Source: Chrysophaeum taylorii
Taxonomy: Eukaryota > Sar > Pelagophyceae > Pelagomonadales > Pelagomonadaceae
Assembly: GCA_029834535.1 (NCBI GenBank)
Contig: JAQMWT010000038.1
Coordinates: 108,428-172,427 of the forward strand
Length of the DNA stretch: 64,000 nt
Reading direction: 5' to 3'
Shown here piece after piece: positions 36,101-48,499 of the stretch. The position numbers and the translations under genes are program-made. Below the pieces are notes generated by a model. It was not told the DNA's origin and made no database searches. It saw nothing but the letters and a program-made list of their open reading frames with translations. Numbering within the stretch: position 1 is the first letter of the stretch; each line of letters begins with the position of its first letter.

Positions 36101-39100
36101 CACCTGCCCCGGGATCCTCAACGTGACATCCGTGAACCGCGTATTCGCGGTATTCAGAAGTGCTGCCCCATCATCATCAGCGAAGCGCTCTGATATCGTA
36201 GAAGAAACGTTGAGATCGAACCGCACGACCTGCGACAACGCCTTGTTGTTGTCTCCTTCTTCTTCAACCTCGTGCGGATTCACGAGGAACTCGGTCAAGG
36301 AGATCGCGTACACAGAACCATCGTCGGGCACGATCGACGAAGAAGCGTTCATACCCGCGATTCCGACCTCTTGCACCCCGTCCGTAAGCTGATTCGAGAC
36401 AATTTTTGAAGCAGTTCTCAGATTGGAAGCACGCGACCCAACCGCGTCCTCGTTCTCCACGAGCGTCTCGCGCTGCGCCAGCGTCAGCAAATCAACGGTC
36501 TGGAGAAGAAGATTCGAAGAAGAAACTCCTTCCTCGAGTTGGCGTCGGCGGCGCGACGATTCCGATTCTTCAGTTATAGTGGAGAACAGCCCCATGGTCA
36601 GCAGATTGCTTAGCGCTTCGGCGACAGAGTCCTGGGCCGTCGTGTTGCCCGAAACGCCAAGTCCAATGCGTGCGAGCTTCGAGGTGAGCCCGTTCAGCAC
36701 GTCGAGAACTTCCTGCGCCGAAGCGTCGTCGAGGTGGTTCTCGGTCAAGGCGCGCGACGACTCGATGCTCAGCTCCAGCTCTTCGAGCTCCGGATCGACG
36801 AACTCTTCCACGGCGCTCACGAGAGCGGAAACAATAGTTGCGAGCACCTCGTCGTCGTCATCATTATCATCATCCAAGAGGCCGGCAGTGGCGGCGACGA
36901 CCTGGCAGACTTCACTGAGCGAGTACTTTGCGAATCCCGTAGTCAAGGCGTCGTTCACATCGTCGACGAGCAGCGTGGTATTGAAAACGGTAACGTTCAC
37001 ATTCCGAGACGCGCTCGCCGTGCTTCGGAGAGCGTCCGTAACGACGACGGTAACTTCGAGAATGGGGGGCGCGAACCCTATCGGAAAGCGCGTGTTGTCG
37101 AGGACAGTGTCCGGCGAAGACGTGCGCAGCATGCCACGCTCGGTCTCGAAGCGGTACTGAAGCGGCGGTTCCGCCGACACCCAGCCCTCGGCCAAAAGCC
37201 TGAAGATTGTGTATAACGCAAAGCCAGTGGTCGGGTTCACGTCGAGGCCGCCAGAAGTCGGGGGCTCGACCACAACGACTGATACGCTCGCGTAACCGCG
37301 ATTTCCTTCGAAAATCGCGTCGAGTTCGAACGTGTACACACCACCAGGCACGAGCGCGGAGGGTGTGATGACGAGCGGATGAGACCGAGACAAGTTGCCA
37401 TCCAAACCCTTTGAAACGCTCAACGGCGTGCGCGCGACATTCTCGAGGCTGCGGTCGCCGGCAAGATCACCACTTGTGAGCGACCAGGTTGAGACAACAT
37501 CCTGTCCGGCGTCCGCCGCGCCCTCCGTGGTGAGCGCGACACTTGCCTCGATTGTCAACTTGTCTGCAGCGCTCACGACCGCGTCGAAAAAGGCGATATC
37601 GACGCGCGGGATTGGTGTCGCCGCCACCGTCAGGATCGTTTGCGCTTCTGCCGTTCGTCCATCTTCGGTGGAGATCTCGACAGTGAACGTGTAGGTGCCG
37701 GGCACGAGCGACCCAGCAGCCAGCGACAGCACAGGGTTCGAAGTCACGGGGACGTCGTCGTCGTCGTCGTCGTCGTCGCAGAGGCTCGTATCCTCAGAAA
37801 CACATTGCCATCGGAACGCGAGCGTTCCCACTGGGTCGTCTTCGTCGTATGATTCAGCTGCCGAGAGTGTGATATTCTCTAAATTTGATGCTGACTGCCT
37901 CGCACCACCATCGATGGCAGCGACGACTTGACCCACCCCGACATCTATCGACACGTCCTGCGTAGTGTTCAGGCCCGAGATGATCTGGTCGATAACGGTA
38001 ACTCGGAGTACGTAGGACGTGTTCGACGCCAAGGCCTGAGGTCGACAGTCTTCGCATAAAAGAAGGCAAGCGATTTCGATGGACTCTGGCCTGTGCGAAG
38101 GCATCGAGCTTAAAAAAACGTTCGTTGTTGGCGGTTGATTCGTAGCCCGTGCGCAGCAGCAAGGATCCGTCATCTGGTTGCACCTCAAAAAGCGTCCACG
38201 AAAAGTCGACCTGGCGCTCTGAGTCGGGTCTCCCGTCGCAAGCCGTGGCGAAACCTTCGGCTTCGATAGAGAGAGCTTCGCTTCGGCTCGCCAAGGCTAT
38301 GTCTGCGCCTCCGACGATGACAAGTGACGGGATCTGGCTGTAGGTAAGTCGAAGAGAATAGCTCGCAGTCGTGGTGACCTACTTTGACAAAAACGATGCG
38401 CAACGTGTTTATCCACCAAAAAACACTCGGTGGCGCACCTCGAGAAAATTTGTTAGACTGAGCGTCAGCTCGAGACGTGACCTGACTGCGATGAACTCCT
38501 CGAGCTCGGAGTATGACAAGACAAAGTAGGCGGACCCTTGAGCGCGCTCAACCGCAGCGGACAACGTCGCGCTGTTGGCGGCAGCTGCGGCACTCCAGAA
38601 AAACATCATCTCTCGACCAGCGCTACCCGTAGATTGATCGGCCACGAGGGTGAAATTATCGCAGACAGAGATCGAAGCAGGACCTTGGAAAACTACGCGG
38701 GGGACTACGGCGTCGACGGGCGTCATCGCGCGCACCGTAGTCCCGTTCGCTGGTTCATAGCACTCACACCTAAGAGGTGGTAACACCAACACGGGCGGAA
38801 AATAGGAGTCACCTTTCATCGTCTACACACGCTGCTTCAACGACACCATCTCGGAGCGTGACATTACTACCTGGCACGAAGCTCGGAGCATCGCTGACGA
38901 CAGCATCCGCTGTTGTCGTATTCACCCACGTGCACGTTGTTGCTTCAACGCCAGCAAAATCAAACACTTCGTCGCACGCAAACTCCACGCCCGAAACACG
39001 CCCACCGCGATTTGTCGACGAGTCGAAGCCGATATGCAATATTGCGCCGCTGGAGCTGAATTGGGCCGAGACGAGCTTTGGCGGATCGGTGATGTTGAGT

Positions 39101-42100
39101 TTTTCACACGAGACTTTTGTCGGCGATGCTGTCGGCGCGGAAGAAGGGAACGCCGAGGGTAGGCTCACTTTTATGGTCGGTTGCGGCGTCGGAACTCCTG
39201 GGGTCTCGATAAAATCGACTCTGGTTTCCGCAGCGATCGTTGCCAGCGAAGCGTCTTCGTCGACAACTGCATCGACCAACGGCGACGTTTGGTCGTTAGC
39301 CGCCGCGACAGCGGCTCGAAGTGAGTCTTGGAGAGGACTCGATGAACTGTTCGCCAAAGACGTGGTGACCGCTGTCGAGAGCTGTGCTTTCACGCCAGAC
39401 ACGAGCGCAATGCGTTCGGTCGTTTCAACAGCCTTGAACAAGACGACAAAGGAAACATCAATAAAACTCTCGACTTGTTGCAGACGACGGCCGCGCGCGC
39501 GCAGGCGGAAAGTGCGATCCTGCGCGCGAATATCTATGACGTCGTCGGCGCCATCTGTAAAGCCGATTATTGCCGAGGAAAAGAAGGCCGATTCGACTTC
39601 GCCGAACTCGGATGCCCTCAAGTTACCAAGGACGACCAACGATCCAATGCCCAGAGTCACGTTCGTACTTGAAGGCGCGGGTGTCGGCAGGGCAAGGGTG
39701 GACAGCGCAGTCGGGTTGTTGGCAGATTTTGGCGCACGCAGAGATGGGTAGCTCGTGGGCAATTGGCTCGGCGGCGACAAAGATAACCTCGAGGGTAGAT
39801 TTGAAGGAGCCCAAGTGCTCGTGCCAGGAGTTGGAAGCGGCGAGGGTGCGGACGCGGGCCGTTGAGTCGAGTTTGATGGTATAGTGGGAAAGATGGTTGG
39901 TTGCGTTGGCGCTGTGCTCGGAAAAGCCATCACCAAAGGCGACGCGATTGGAGATAGCGAGGGCGCAAACGACGGCGACAAGAAGGGACAGGTCGTTGGC
40001 GGCGTGCTGGGCAAGTTCGACGGCGAAGTTGTCGGGTTCTGCTTAAATGTGGGTGACTTAGACGGACAGACTGTTGGCGGCCCGCTCGGCGAGCTAAACG
40101 GCGACGTTGTCGGTGGGAGAGAGGGCGCAAACGAGGGTAAGGCGGATGACTGAGTCGTCTTCGGTAACGCTCCGAGCGAACTCGACGGTGATGTTGTTGG
40201 ATGCTGCGACGGCTCCGACGCAGGTAATGTCGAAGGAGATATCTTCGGCGGCACACTGGGCGAGCTAAAGGGCCACGTTGTTGGAGGCAGTGATGGCTCA
40301 GAAACGGGTGATGAAGAGGGACGAATCGTCGGCGGTGCACTGGGCCAGCTCGATGGTGGCGTTGTAGGATGCACTGAAGGCTCAGAAATGGGTGATGAGG
40401 ACGGATAGAGTGTCGGGGCCGCGTTCGATGGGAGCGGTGCTGGAGGCACTAAAGGCAGCGACGTAGGCGACGAGGACGGATAGTTCGTCGGCGCCACACT
40501 GGGCGAAGACAACGGCATCGTCGTTGGAGGCAACGATGGCTCAGATATGGGTGATGCAGAGGGATAAACCATCGTCAGCGCGCTCGGGGAGTTCGATGGT
40601 AGGGTTGTAGGATGCACGGAAGGCATCGATGTGGGTGACAAGGACGGATATCTCGACGGCGCCGCGCTGGGCAAGCTTGATGGCAGCGTTGAATGAGCAA
40701 ATGTGGGCACAGATGTGGGTGACGAGGACGGGTAGCTCGTCGGCGGCGGGTTCGGTGCGCTCGATGGGAGCGGTGTAGGAGGTGCTGAAGGCACGGATGT
40801 GGGTGATCCAGAGGGACTAGTCGTCGGCAGCGCGCTGGGCGCAGTTGATGGTAGCGTTGTAGGAGGTACTGAAGGCACGGATGTGGGTGACAAGGACGGA
40901 TAGCTGCTCGTCGGCAGCACGCTGGGCGAAGTTGATGGTAGTGTTGTAGGAGGTACTGATGGCGCAGTGGTGGGCGACGCGGTCGGACAGCTTGACGACA
41001 ACGCGCTTGGTGAGCTCGACGGCAACGTCGTTGGAGGCAGCGAGGGCGCAGATGTGGATGATGCAGAGGGAATTATCGTCGGCAGTGTGCTGGGCAAGCT
41101 CGATGGATACATCGTAGGAGGCACCGAAGGCACAAATGAGGGCGACGATGACGGATTGCTTGAAGGCTCAGAGATGGGCGAGCTCGATGGCGACGTTGTT
41201 GGAGGTAGCGATGGCTCGAATGCGGGCAACACAGAGGGACAAGGCGTTGGCATCGCGCTGGGCAAGCTCGATGGTAGCGTTGTAGGACACGCTGACGGCA
41301 ACGATGAAGGCGACGAGGTCGGACAGCTCGAAGGCGCCGCGCTTGATGAGCTTGAGGACAGCGTTGTAGGAGGCACCGAAGGCACAGACGTGGGAGATGC
41401 GGAGGGACTTTTTGTTGACAGCGCGCTCGGCGAGCTTGATGGTAGCGTTGTAGGAATCAATGAAGGTACGGACGCGGGTGACGAGGATGGACAGATAGAC
41501 GGCGCCGCGCTTGATGAGCTCGACGGCGACGTCATAGGAGGCATTGAAGGCACAGATGTGGGTGACGAGGATGGATAGTTCGTCGGCAGCACGCTGGGCG
41601 AGCTCGATGGTGGCATTGTAGGAAGCACTGACGGCGCATAGGTGGGCGACGATGTCGGACAGCTTGACGACAACGCGCTTGATGAGCTCGACGGCGACGC
41701 CATAGGAGGCATTGAAGGCACAGATGTGGGTGAGGAGGATGGATAGTTCGTCGGCAGCGCGCTGGGCGAGCTCGATGGTGGCATTGTAGGAAGCACTGAC
41801 GGCGCATAGGTGGGCGACGATGTCGGACAGCTTGACGACAACGCGCTTGGCGAGCTCGACGGCGACGTTGTTGGAGGTTGCGAGGGCGCAGATGTGGGTG
41901 ATGCAGAGGGAATTATCGTCGGCAGCGCGCTGGGCAAGGTCGATGGATACATTGTAGGAGGCCCCGAAGGCACCAACGTGGGCGACGATGAAGGACTGCT
42001 CGAAGGCGCCGCGATGGGCGAGCTCGATGGCGACGTCGTTGGAGGCAGCGACGGCTCGCAAGGCGTTGGCATCACGCTGGGCAAGCTCGATGGTAGCATT

Positions 42101-44394
42101 GTAGGACGCGCTAACGGCACCGATGAAGGCGACGAGGTTGGACAGCTTGACGGCGCTGCGCTTGATGAGCTTGATGGCAACGATGTAAGATGCATTGAAG
42201 GAGGCGCAGATGTGGAGGGACTTAACGTTGACAGCGCGCTGGGCGAGCTTGATGGTCGCGTTGCAGGAGGCAATGAAGGCACGGACACTGGTGACGAGGA
42301 GCTAGAGGGCGTCGCGCTGGGTGAGCTCGACGGCAGCGTTGTGGGAGGCACTGAAGGCACAGATGTGGGTGAAGCCGAAGGACTAATCGTCGGCAGCGCG
42401 CTGGGCGTGCTTGATGGTAATGCTGTAGGATGGACTGAAGGCATCGACGTGGGTAACGAGGACGGACAGCTAGAGGGCGCGGCGCTGGGTGAGCTCGACG
42501 GCACCGTTGTGGGAGGCACTGAAGGCACAGATGTGGGTGATGACGAAGGACTAATCGTCGGCAGCGCGCTGGGCGTGCTTGATGGTAATGCTGTAGGATG
42601 GACTGAAGGCATCGACGTGGGTAACGAGGATGGACAGCTAGAGGGCGCGGCGGTGGGTGAGCTCGACGGCACCGTTGTGGGAGGCACTGTAGGCACAGAC
42701 GTGGGTGATGCCGAAGGACTAATCGTCGGCAGCGCGGTGGGCGTGCTTGATGGTAGCGTTGTAGGATGCACTGAAGGCACCGACGTGGGTAACGAGGACG
42801 GACAGCTAGAGGGCGCGGCGCTGGGTGAGCTCGACGGCGACGCTGTCGGAGTCAGCGAGGGCGCGAACGAAGGTGACAAGGTGGGTTGAGGCGTCGGCAC
42901 CCCACTTGGACGTCTCGACGGCGACGCTGTCGGGGCCGGCGAGGGCGCAGATGTGGATGACGCCGACGGGCCGATAGTCGGTACCGCGCTGGGCGAGTTC
43001 GACGGCGACGAGGAGGGAAGACGTGTCGGTTTGAAAGTCGAGGGTGACGCTGATGGACGCGACGAGGAGGGAAGACGTGTCGGTTTGAAAGTCGAGGGTG
43101 ACGCTGATGGACGCGACGAGGAGGGAAGACGTGTCGGATCCCAACTCAACGGTGACGGACGCGACGAGGAGGGACGAGGCGACGTCGGACCCGACGAGGA
43201 GGGACGATGCGACGGGTTGAAACTCGACGAGTAGGGAAGACTGGGAGAGGCAGACGGTTGCTTTGTCGAGGGGGGCGGCAGCGAATAAACATAAACCGCG
43301 CCGGCGTCGGATCCGAGGTCGTCGTCGCCGTACGCTCCGACGACTATCGAGCTCTGAGATATTGCCGTAGACCACCCAAAGACATCGCCCGATCCGCCGT
43401 TTTTTGCGGAAAGAGTGGCAGTCTGGGTATAGGAGGTATCAAAGACGTAGGCCGCGCCCTTGTCGCCGGCGTCGCCGTAAGCACCGACAATGATCGCGTC
43501 GGCGTCGACCGAAACGGAGTATCCAAAAAAATCGTTCGAGTCGCCGTCGGACGCGACGAGCTTGGCGAGTTGATCGAAGGTCTTGGCGTTGAACACGTAC
43601 GCTGCGCCCGCGTCAGTCCCGAGATCGTCCTCGAGATACGCGCCAACGACGATCGTGTCGGCGTAAACTGCCACGGCGCGCCCAAAATTGTCTAGGTTGA
43701 AGGCGTCGGACGCCTGGAGCTTGGAGAGCTCGTTGAAGGTCGTCGCGTCGAAGACGTAGGCCGAGCCCGCATTCGGCCCCAAGTCCGAGTCCTGATGCGC
43801 GCCGACGACAATCCAGTCGATGTGGATTGCCACCGCCCTCCCAAAATAGGCGGCTTCCGAGCTGTCCGCCGCGACGAGCTTCTGAACCAACGAACCACGA
43901 TCGAAAACGTACGCCGCTCCGGCGTCGAAGGCACTGGCGAAGGCACCGTACGCGCCGACCACAATCTTGTTTTCGTAGATGGCTACCGCACTCCCAAAAT
44001 AATCGTTCGCTTCCCCGTCGTCGCCGGCCGTCAGTTTCGTAGTCTGCGAATACGTCGAAGCGTTGAAGACGTAGGCCGCGCCCTTCTTCTCGTTGTCGCC
44101 AGGAGCGCCGACGACGAACGTGGCGCCGTCGATCGCCACCGAAGACCCGAACTCGTCGGAAGCGGCGCCGTCGCTCGCGACGACCCTAGCGACCTGGGAC
44201 AACAAAGTCTCGTACACGAAGGCCTCGCCCATGGAATTGTTCGCCCGCGGGGCCCCGACGACGACCTTGTTGCTGTGGATCGCACAAGCGTACCCAAACT
44301 CCCCGGCGCCCCCCGTCAGCTTGCCGACCAGATCCGCTGCGCCGGCGAAGAGAATCATCATCATGAACGCCGCCATTCGCAGTGTCGCGATCAT
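33101..44394 (-). CDS. giant FG-GAP / REJ / GPS multi-span membrane protein, four exons
   Basis: I read exons 44394-38813, 38769-38427, 38378-38085 and 38035-33101 with GT-AG introns of 43, 48 and 49 bp; phases agree and give about 3717 residues. Order: signal peptide (MAAFMMMILFAGAA); about seven FG-GAP repeats (GSSVAIDGATFVVGAPGDNE, residues 25-370); a Pro/Ser stalk of about 1200 residues (SSPSAAPSSCPSSLPTS type, 39660-43270); a segment LRARGRRLQQVESFIDVSF; REJ/Ig-like modules (VVFQGPASISVCDNFTLVA, SYVLRVTVIDQI, GTLAFRWQC); a Cys-rich GPS-like region near residue 2730 (CECGFVGFKEVECP); then at least seven membrane spans (35740-33165) interrupted by a long acidic cytoplasmic loop with Asp, Glu and Pro runs. 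REJ-GPS proteins include polycystin-1. A cell-surface adhesion or sensory role is inferred. Without splicing the parts would be three separate ORFs. Confidence 0.8.
38036..38084 (-). other. intron 3 of the giant gene (49 bp)
   Basis: On the minus strand it starts GTCCATCG and ends GACCTCAG. Removing it joins FFKLDAFAQAR to ALASNTSYVLRVTV in frame (phase 0 on both sides). The reading frame changes exactly here and the joined sequence is continuous with an REJ module. Confidence 0.7.
38379..38426 (-). other. intron 2 of the giant gene (48 bp)
   Basis: On the minus strand it starts GTGTTTTTTGG and ends TCAAAGTAG. It contains an in-frame TAA. Removing it joins LTNFLEVRHR to VTTTASYSLRL, phase 0 on both sides. 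Confidence 0.75.
38770..38812 (-). other. intron 1 of the giant gene (43 bp)
   Basis: On the minus strand it starts GTGACTCC and ends CCTCTTAG. It begins two bases into the Arg codon after CVDDE; removal gives VDDERCECYEPANG in frame. The TGA that would end the first exon is inside it. Confidence 0.8.
39660..43270 (-). repeat. Pro/Ser-rich stalk-coding repeats
   Basis: About 3.6 kb of degenerate tandem repeats encode PSxxPS units on the minus strand. Block-level repeats are visible, for example between 42420-42540 and 42600-42720, which are nearly identical. The low complexity keeps the opposite strand open too, so the + strand ORFs at 40967-41578 and 41810-42889 are not genes. Confidence 0.9.
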
Positions 44395-46715
44395 TTTTTT
44401 TTTTTCCACGAACCTGATTGGTCCGTTAGAGGTGGCGACTACTTGAGAACAGACTTCTTTCAAGTTTGAGTCGTCAGAAAACAATTCGAACATAACCGTC
44501 TCCGTGTTGGCGTCATCGCACACAAACCGACGACGACGACGACGGCAAGGTAGATGTCGAAGAGGCGGCTGGCCGTGAGAACGAACAAATATCGACGTGA
44601 GCCTCGCCGTGCCCAGGCAACATCCCCAGGCTGCGTGAGAAGCTATTCTGCCGCGCCGGAGAGCTCCCCCGCGCGCAAGGAGAGCAAAGTACTCCCGTGG
44701 CGCTCTAATATCGACTCCCCCCTTCGCCGCTCGACACAACCTAAAAATTAATGGCGGAGGTCGCCGAGTGCGACGCACGAAGGCATGCAAACGGCAAGGA
44801 GCTAAAATCTACCAGCAGGAATGAGCCCTTGCTCTTTAGCGATTCTACCCCCCCAGCCCTCCTTTCCGCTCGACGCTCCGACCATCGCCAATCTGAAACC
44901 TGCGCCCTTTTCCACTTAACCTTTGAGTTTTACTCCTTAACCCTTTCAATTATCACCCCTTACCCTTTCAGTAGTAGTGACCCTAGACCCCTTTCTCATC
45001 ATGATGATGACTGGACAACATCGAGAAGAGCCAGAATTTCGGGGTGGGCGATCCTACTGGCAGGTGCCATTTCCGTGCTTGTGCAATGCCCAGCGGTGGG
45101 ACGGCTCGCGCGCAACTGTAGGTGAAAGCGGAGCGAGCGCCCGTAGCAGAAGATCGATTACTGGCCGCCACCAGGCAAAACGCATGACCGACGGCTCCGT
45201 GACGGTGAGGTCGACGTAGCTGGTGGCGGGGTGGACGATTTGACGGCTAGCCCGACGGCCAAGAAGGCTTGGCGAGAGGAAGACAAGACAAAATCCAGCA
45301 GCGACGATTTGGTCGGCGCCTCTTCGAGGACACCCAGCACGATCCGGGACTACGCGCTGCAGTGGTTCTTTGCAAGAAGGCCCTGGTGCTTGGCCTGCCG
45401 CCGTCGCTACGACCTGGTGCGCGCGGTTTCAAAACGACGACGACGACGACGACGATGGCGAGTCAATGAGCTGGAGCTCGCCGAGAAGGACAACTAGACC
45501 TTGTCGATAGGACGGCTGGTCGCAAACGGTCGAAGAGCTCGCGCGCCAAGAACGAACGAACGGGTTAGTAGGAGGATGGTTCCGAATGGACCCGAGGTGG
45601 CACCGCTTTCGCGCGTCGTGTTCGACAGTACCAATCAGTCCTCGAGCGAGGCTGAAGCTGAAATTCAACTTCTGGAAGGTGGTCTGGCGGCGGCAAATAC
45701 GGCCCTCTTCGGCGACAAGAACAAGAGAAAGACCTACGCAAGGTCAACGAGCGGGCCCGCGGTCTTTGTTGTTGGCGTCAGCATGAGCGATGCGCGGACT
45801 GACACGCAAAAGTTGCTACTTTGGCCTCAGAAAGGCGGGACGGGTACGCGCCCGGCACCAAAAGCGGGCCGCAGCTCCGTCCGAAGCTGCTGCGATATCG
45901 CTCGCCTCGTTAAGGCGCGTTGCCTAGAATGTCTCGGAAGCCGCCGAGCGTCGCAAGAAGCTTGGAGAATTGTTGCACCAGCTTCGCAAGGACAAGGCAT
46001 TGACTTGGAGTGTCAATTTGTGGCGTCCGACTCGACATCGTTGCCGGCCGTGAGTCCTCAAGTTACCGCTGTCGAGACTGACACCAACGCAGCCTCGAAT
46101 GTTAAGGCCGCGTATCACCAACGGCATGACTTACTCCAAGGTCATCTACGGGAAGGTAGCCCGATCCTGCCCGTTCTTCTTCTGAACCCCGCGACATTCT
46201 GACTACCTCCTGGGTTCGTCGCTCGACAATGGAGTTGTTCTCTCCTCGAGAATGAAGGCTCGTTTTCTCTTTTTCTTGCTCGATCTCTGCTTTTCATATG
46301 CTGTCACACGTTAGCAGCAAAAAGGGTGCTTTTTCCGGCATCACAGTTTGGGCCTCGGGGATTACGAGATACCGCCGCCGCGCTCTGAAGAGAGAGGAAG
46401 AAGAAGCCCCAATTCATCATCATCGGCACGTCGGACCCTCTGTTGCTGCTGCTCTCGAAAGTTAAGAGCAGGGTTCTCCAGACTTGAGACTGCGTGCTAA
46501 ACAAAACGAGCAGATGATCGAGGCGTGCTTTGCTCGACAACGCGAAGAGAGCAAGCCGCGGTTTGGTCGTCTTTGGCTCGTGAGGAGGAAATTGACGCGT
46601 CGCTCGCCTTGGGCAGCCCTCATGAGAGAGCCTGATCGCAAGCGGCCGAATATGTAGCGACGGGCATCCAACCGCGATTGATCTCGAGTAGTAGGGGGGT
46701 TGAATAACGTTACTA
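44395..46715. other. 2.3-kb gap with coding relics
   Basis: No intact gene is supported. On the + strand, pieces such as AEIQLLEGGLAAANTALFGDKNK-type coiled coil (about 45650-45725), continuing in another frame as QHERCADWHAKVATLASER (about 45780-45830), look like a frameshifted coiled-coil gene. Near 46410-46460 a short sequence resembles 4674-4698. The CTTAACCCTTTC / CTTACCCTTTC run near 44935-44975 is not a telomere repeat. Confidence 0.4.
45180..46200 (+). pseudogene. possible decayed coiled-coil gene
   Basis: The longest + frame (45501-46202) is open but changes character several times, and the most protein-like pieces lie in different frames. The Ala/Glu-rich heptad-like composition is the only feature. 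Family unknown; it may also be chance openness of GC-rich DNA. Confidence 0.25.
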
Positions 46716-47387
46716 TTATTGTCGGCCTTTGGAATTGTTCACCCTTGCTCTCTTCGAGGGAGGGGTCTCTTCGCGCGGCAGCTCGTCACGGCGCGGATCA
46801 GCTTGAAGCATTAACAAAAGAGACGACGCGGACGGTGCAACGGTAAGCCGCGCGGCAGCAGCACGGCGCGAGATTCCGGTCGTGGCGAGGAACGGGGCGA
46901 GGAGGGCCTCGCGACCTACGTTGCAGTCCCAGCTCCCTCCCCAGCCGAACCAGTGAACGCGGAACGGCGCCACGACGTCGTACGTGACCTCGACGATGCG
47001 GACGAAGTAGTACTCGTAGGTACCATCGCTACCGTCGCCGAGGACTACGTATCTCGCGAGCGCGACGTCGCGATCGCGAAATACGACTGCCGGTCCGCTC
47101 TGCTGCTTTTTCTCATCGAAAACCTGTCGCGGGGTCAGAATCACCGGCACTTTTCCCTGGCCGCGCATGCATTTCACGAAGATGTTCTGCGTCTCCTTGG
47201 TCGTCCAACGCCGTACCGTCGCCAACGCCGCTCGACGACGCTGCCTCTCGGATGATTCGTCGTCGTACCAGTGGACTGCGCCGTCTTCGGTCACGACCCC
47301 CCGCTTCAGCTCGTCGTCAGAGACGGCGACAACAACAGGCCGACCGCGCAGGTCGTCGCAAACGCGTCGTCGCCTCCAGAGATTCAT
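46716..47387 (-). CDS. chromo-barrel-like domain protein (or C-terminal part of the next gene)
   Basis: The 223-residue frame contains two candidate beta-barrel segments: DDELKRGVVTEDGAVHWYDD near residue 25-45, and YEYYFVRIVEVTYDVVAPFRVHWFGWGGSWDCNV near 115-150, which resembles chromo-barrel/Tudor-knot domains of MRG15 type (HYxGWxxxWD). Such domains bind methylated histone tails. The C-terminus is basic (PSKRARVNNSKGRQ), like a nuclear localisation signal. It starts 8 bp after the stop of the neighbouring frame, and a one-base shift there would read VIVIDDDTEMNLW, so it is probably the same gene as 47395-48000. Confidence 0.6.
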   Translation of the reverse strand: MNLWRRRRVCDDLRGRPVVVAVSDDELKRGVVTEDGAVHWYDDESSERQRRRAALATVRRWTTKETQNIFVKCMRGQGKVPVILTPRQVFDEKKQQSGPAVVFRDRDVALARYVVLGDGSDGTYEYYFVRIVEVTYDVVAPFRVHWFGWGGSWDCNVGREALLAPFLATTGISRRAAAARLTVAPSASSLLLMLQADPRRDELPREETPPSKRARVNNSKGRQ

Positions 47388-47394
47388 CTCAGTA

Positions 47395-48000
47395 TCAGTC
47401 GTCGATCACGATTACGTCGCGCTCGCTGGGCCGAGGAGAAGCATCGATCGTATCTGGCAGCCTGGTGTTATTCTCTTCGACACAGGAGGGCATTTCGGTC
47501 ACCTCGATCTTATCAGAAGGGAGTGGCGTGGCGCAATCCACGCGAGCCGTTGACACCTCGCTTGGACGGGGCGTAGTCTTCTCGGGCGGTGGTCGACTTT
47601 TGTCGCACCACCCCGTTATTGATACGACATCATCCGGCGGAGCATCGCGAATCGTCTGCACGCTTTGGTTAACCATCTTGACTGATTGCGAGGTGCTGCA
47701 CGGACTCGTCGTCGTCGTCGTCGTCGTCCGCAGCACAACCGCTTGCTGGGGTGACGTTGTCGGCGGCAGCGCGCGCTCGATCACGGCGCGCACCAACTTC
47801 AACTCGGCAGCATCGATGGCGGGCCACATACGCTCAACGAAGGGCTTGAGAGCGTCGTTGTCCTTCATAATCTCGAGTTGCCGCGCGTCGAGGAATTCGG
47901 GCCACCTCTCTAACTTCGCGACGACCACGGGGTGAATCTTCGGCTCAAGCGCGGCCCGTCGCGCCGCGTTGCCACCCCGCGGTCCGCGAGGACGGATCAT
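47395..48000 (-). CDS. protein with second copy of a 66-residue domain and a SUMO-interaction-like end
   Basis: The 201-residue frame holds PKIHPVVVAKLERWPEFLDA followed by RQLEIM and DAAELKLVRAVIERALPP, a close copy of the unit in 47945-48583. The middle is Thr/Ser/Pro-rich and disordered, and the frame ends RDVIVIDD, which has the hydrophobic-then-acidic form of a SUMO-interacting motif. It may be a separate gene starting at ATG 48000 or a later exon or frame of one longer gene. An in-phase GT-AG interval of 67 bp (47953-48019 approximately) would join it to the upstream unit but would remove conserved residues, so I do not favour it. Confidence 0.5.
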   Translation of the reverse strand: MIRPRGPRGGNAARRAALEPKIHPVVVAKLERWPEFLDARQLEIMKDNDALKPFVERMWPAIDAAELKLVRAVIERALPPTTSPQQAVVLRTTTTTTTSPCSTSQSVKMVNQSVQTIRDAPPDDVVSITGWCDKSRPPPEKTTPRPSEVSTARVDCATPLPSDKIEVTEMPSCVEENNTRLPDTIDASPRPSERDVIVIDD

Positions 48001-48468
48001 GCCACAGCACTATCTCGCGTCCGCGAACGTCGTCCGCTCGTGGCGTCGTCGCGGTTTCGTCGTCGCACGACAGAGCAGGAAGGGTCGGCGGCAGCACGCC
48101 CTCGATCAAGGCGCGCAGCAACGTCACCTCGGCCTCGTCGAGGGCGGACCACTTACTCAAGAACAACGGTTCGAGCGCGTTCAACTCGATGAGAACATTG
48201 AGTTGTCGAGCGTCGAGAAAGTCGGGCCACCGATCCAGCTTCTCCACAACGGTGGGGTGAATTTTTTTTCGAACTGAGCGCTGCCCACGCCGTCGAGCCT
48301 TGTTGCCAACAACAACAACAACAACAACAACCACCAAGGGCGTGCGGCTGTCCGTCGCGCACCGGGGCCGTTTGACCGCAACAACTCGAAGAAGAAGAAG
48401 AAAGAGGCTGGGCGCCGATCCGCCCTCTGCGAGCCTCCGTGGGCGTCTTTCGACGACACCCCCTCGAA

Positions 48469-48499
<31 letters not shown>

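Noticed and set aside
40967-42889. Two long + strand frames rich in Gly/Asp/Glu
   Set aside because: They are the reverse of the Pro/Ser stalk repeats of the giant minus-strand gene.
44930-44980. Telomere-like CCCTT/CCCTTT repeats
   Set aside because: Units are irregular and differ from TTAGGG-type repeats, and the position is internal.
47953-48019. 67-bp GT-AG intron joining the two copies of the 66-residue domain
   Set aside because: It is in phase but GC-rich without a pyrimidine tract and would remove residues (GGNAARR) that resemble the flank of the first copy.
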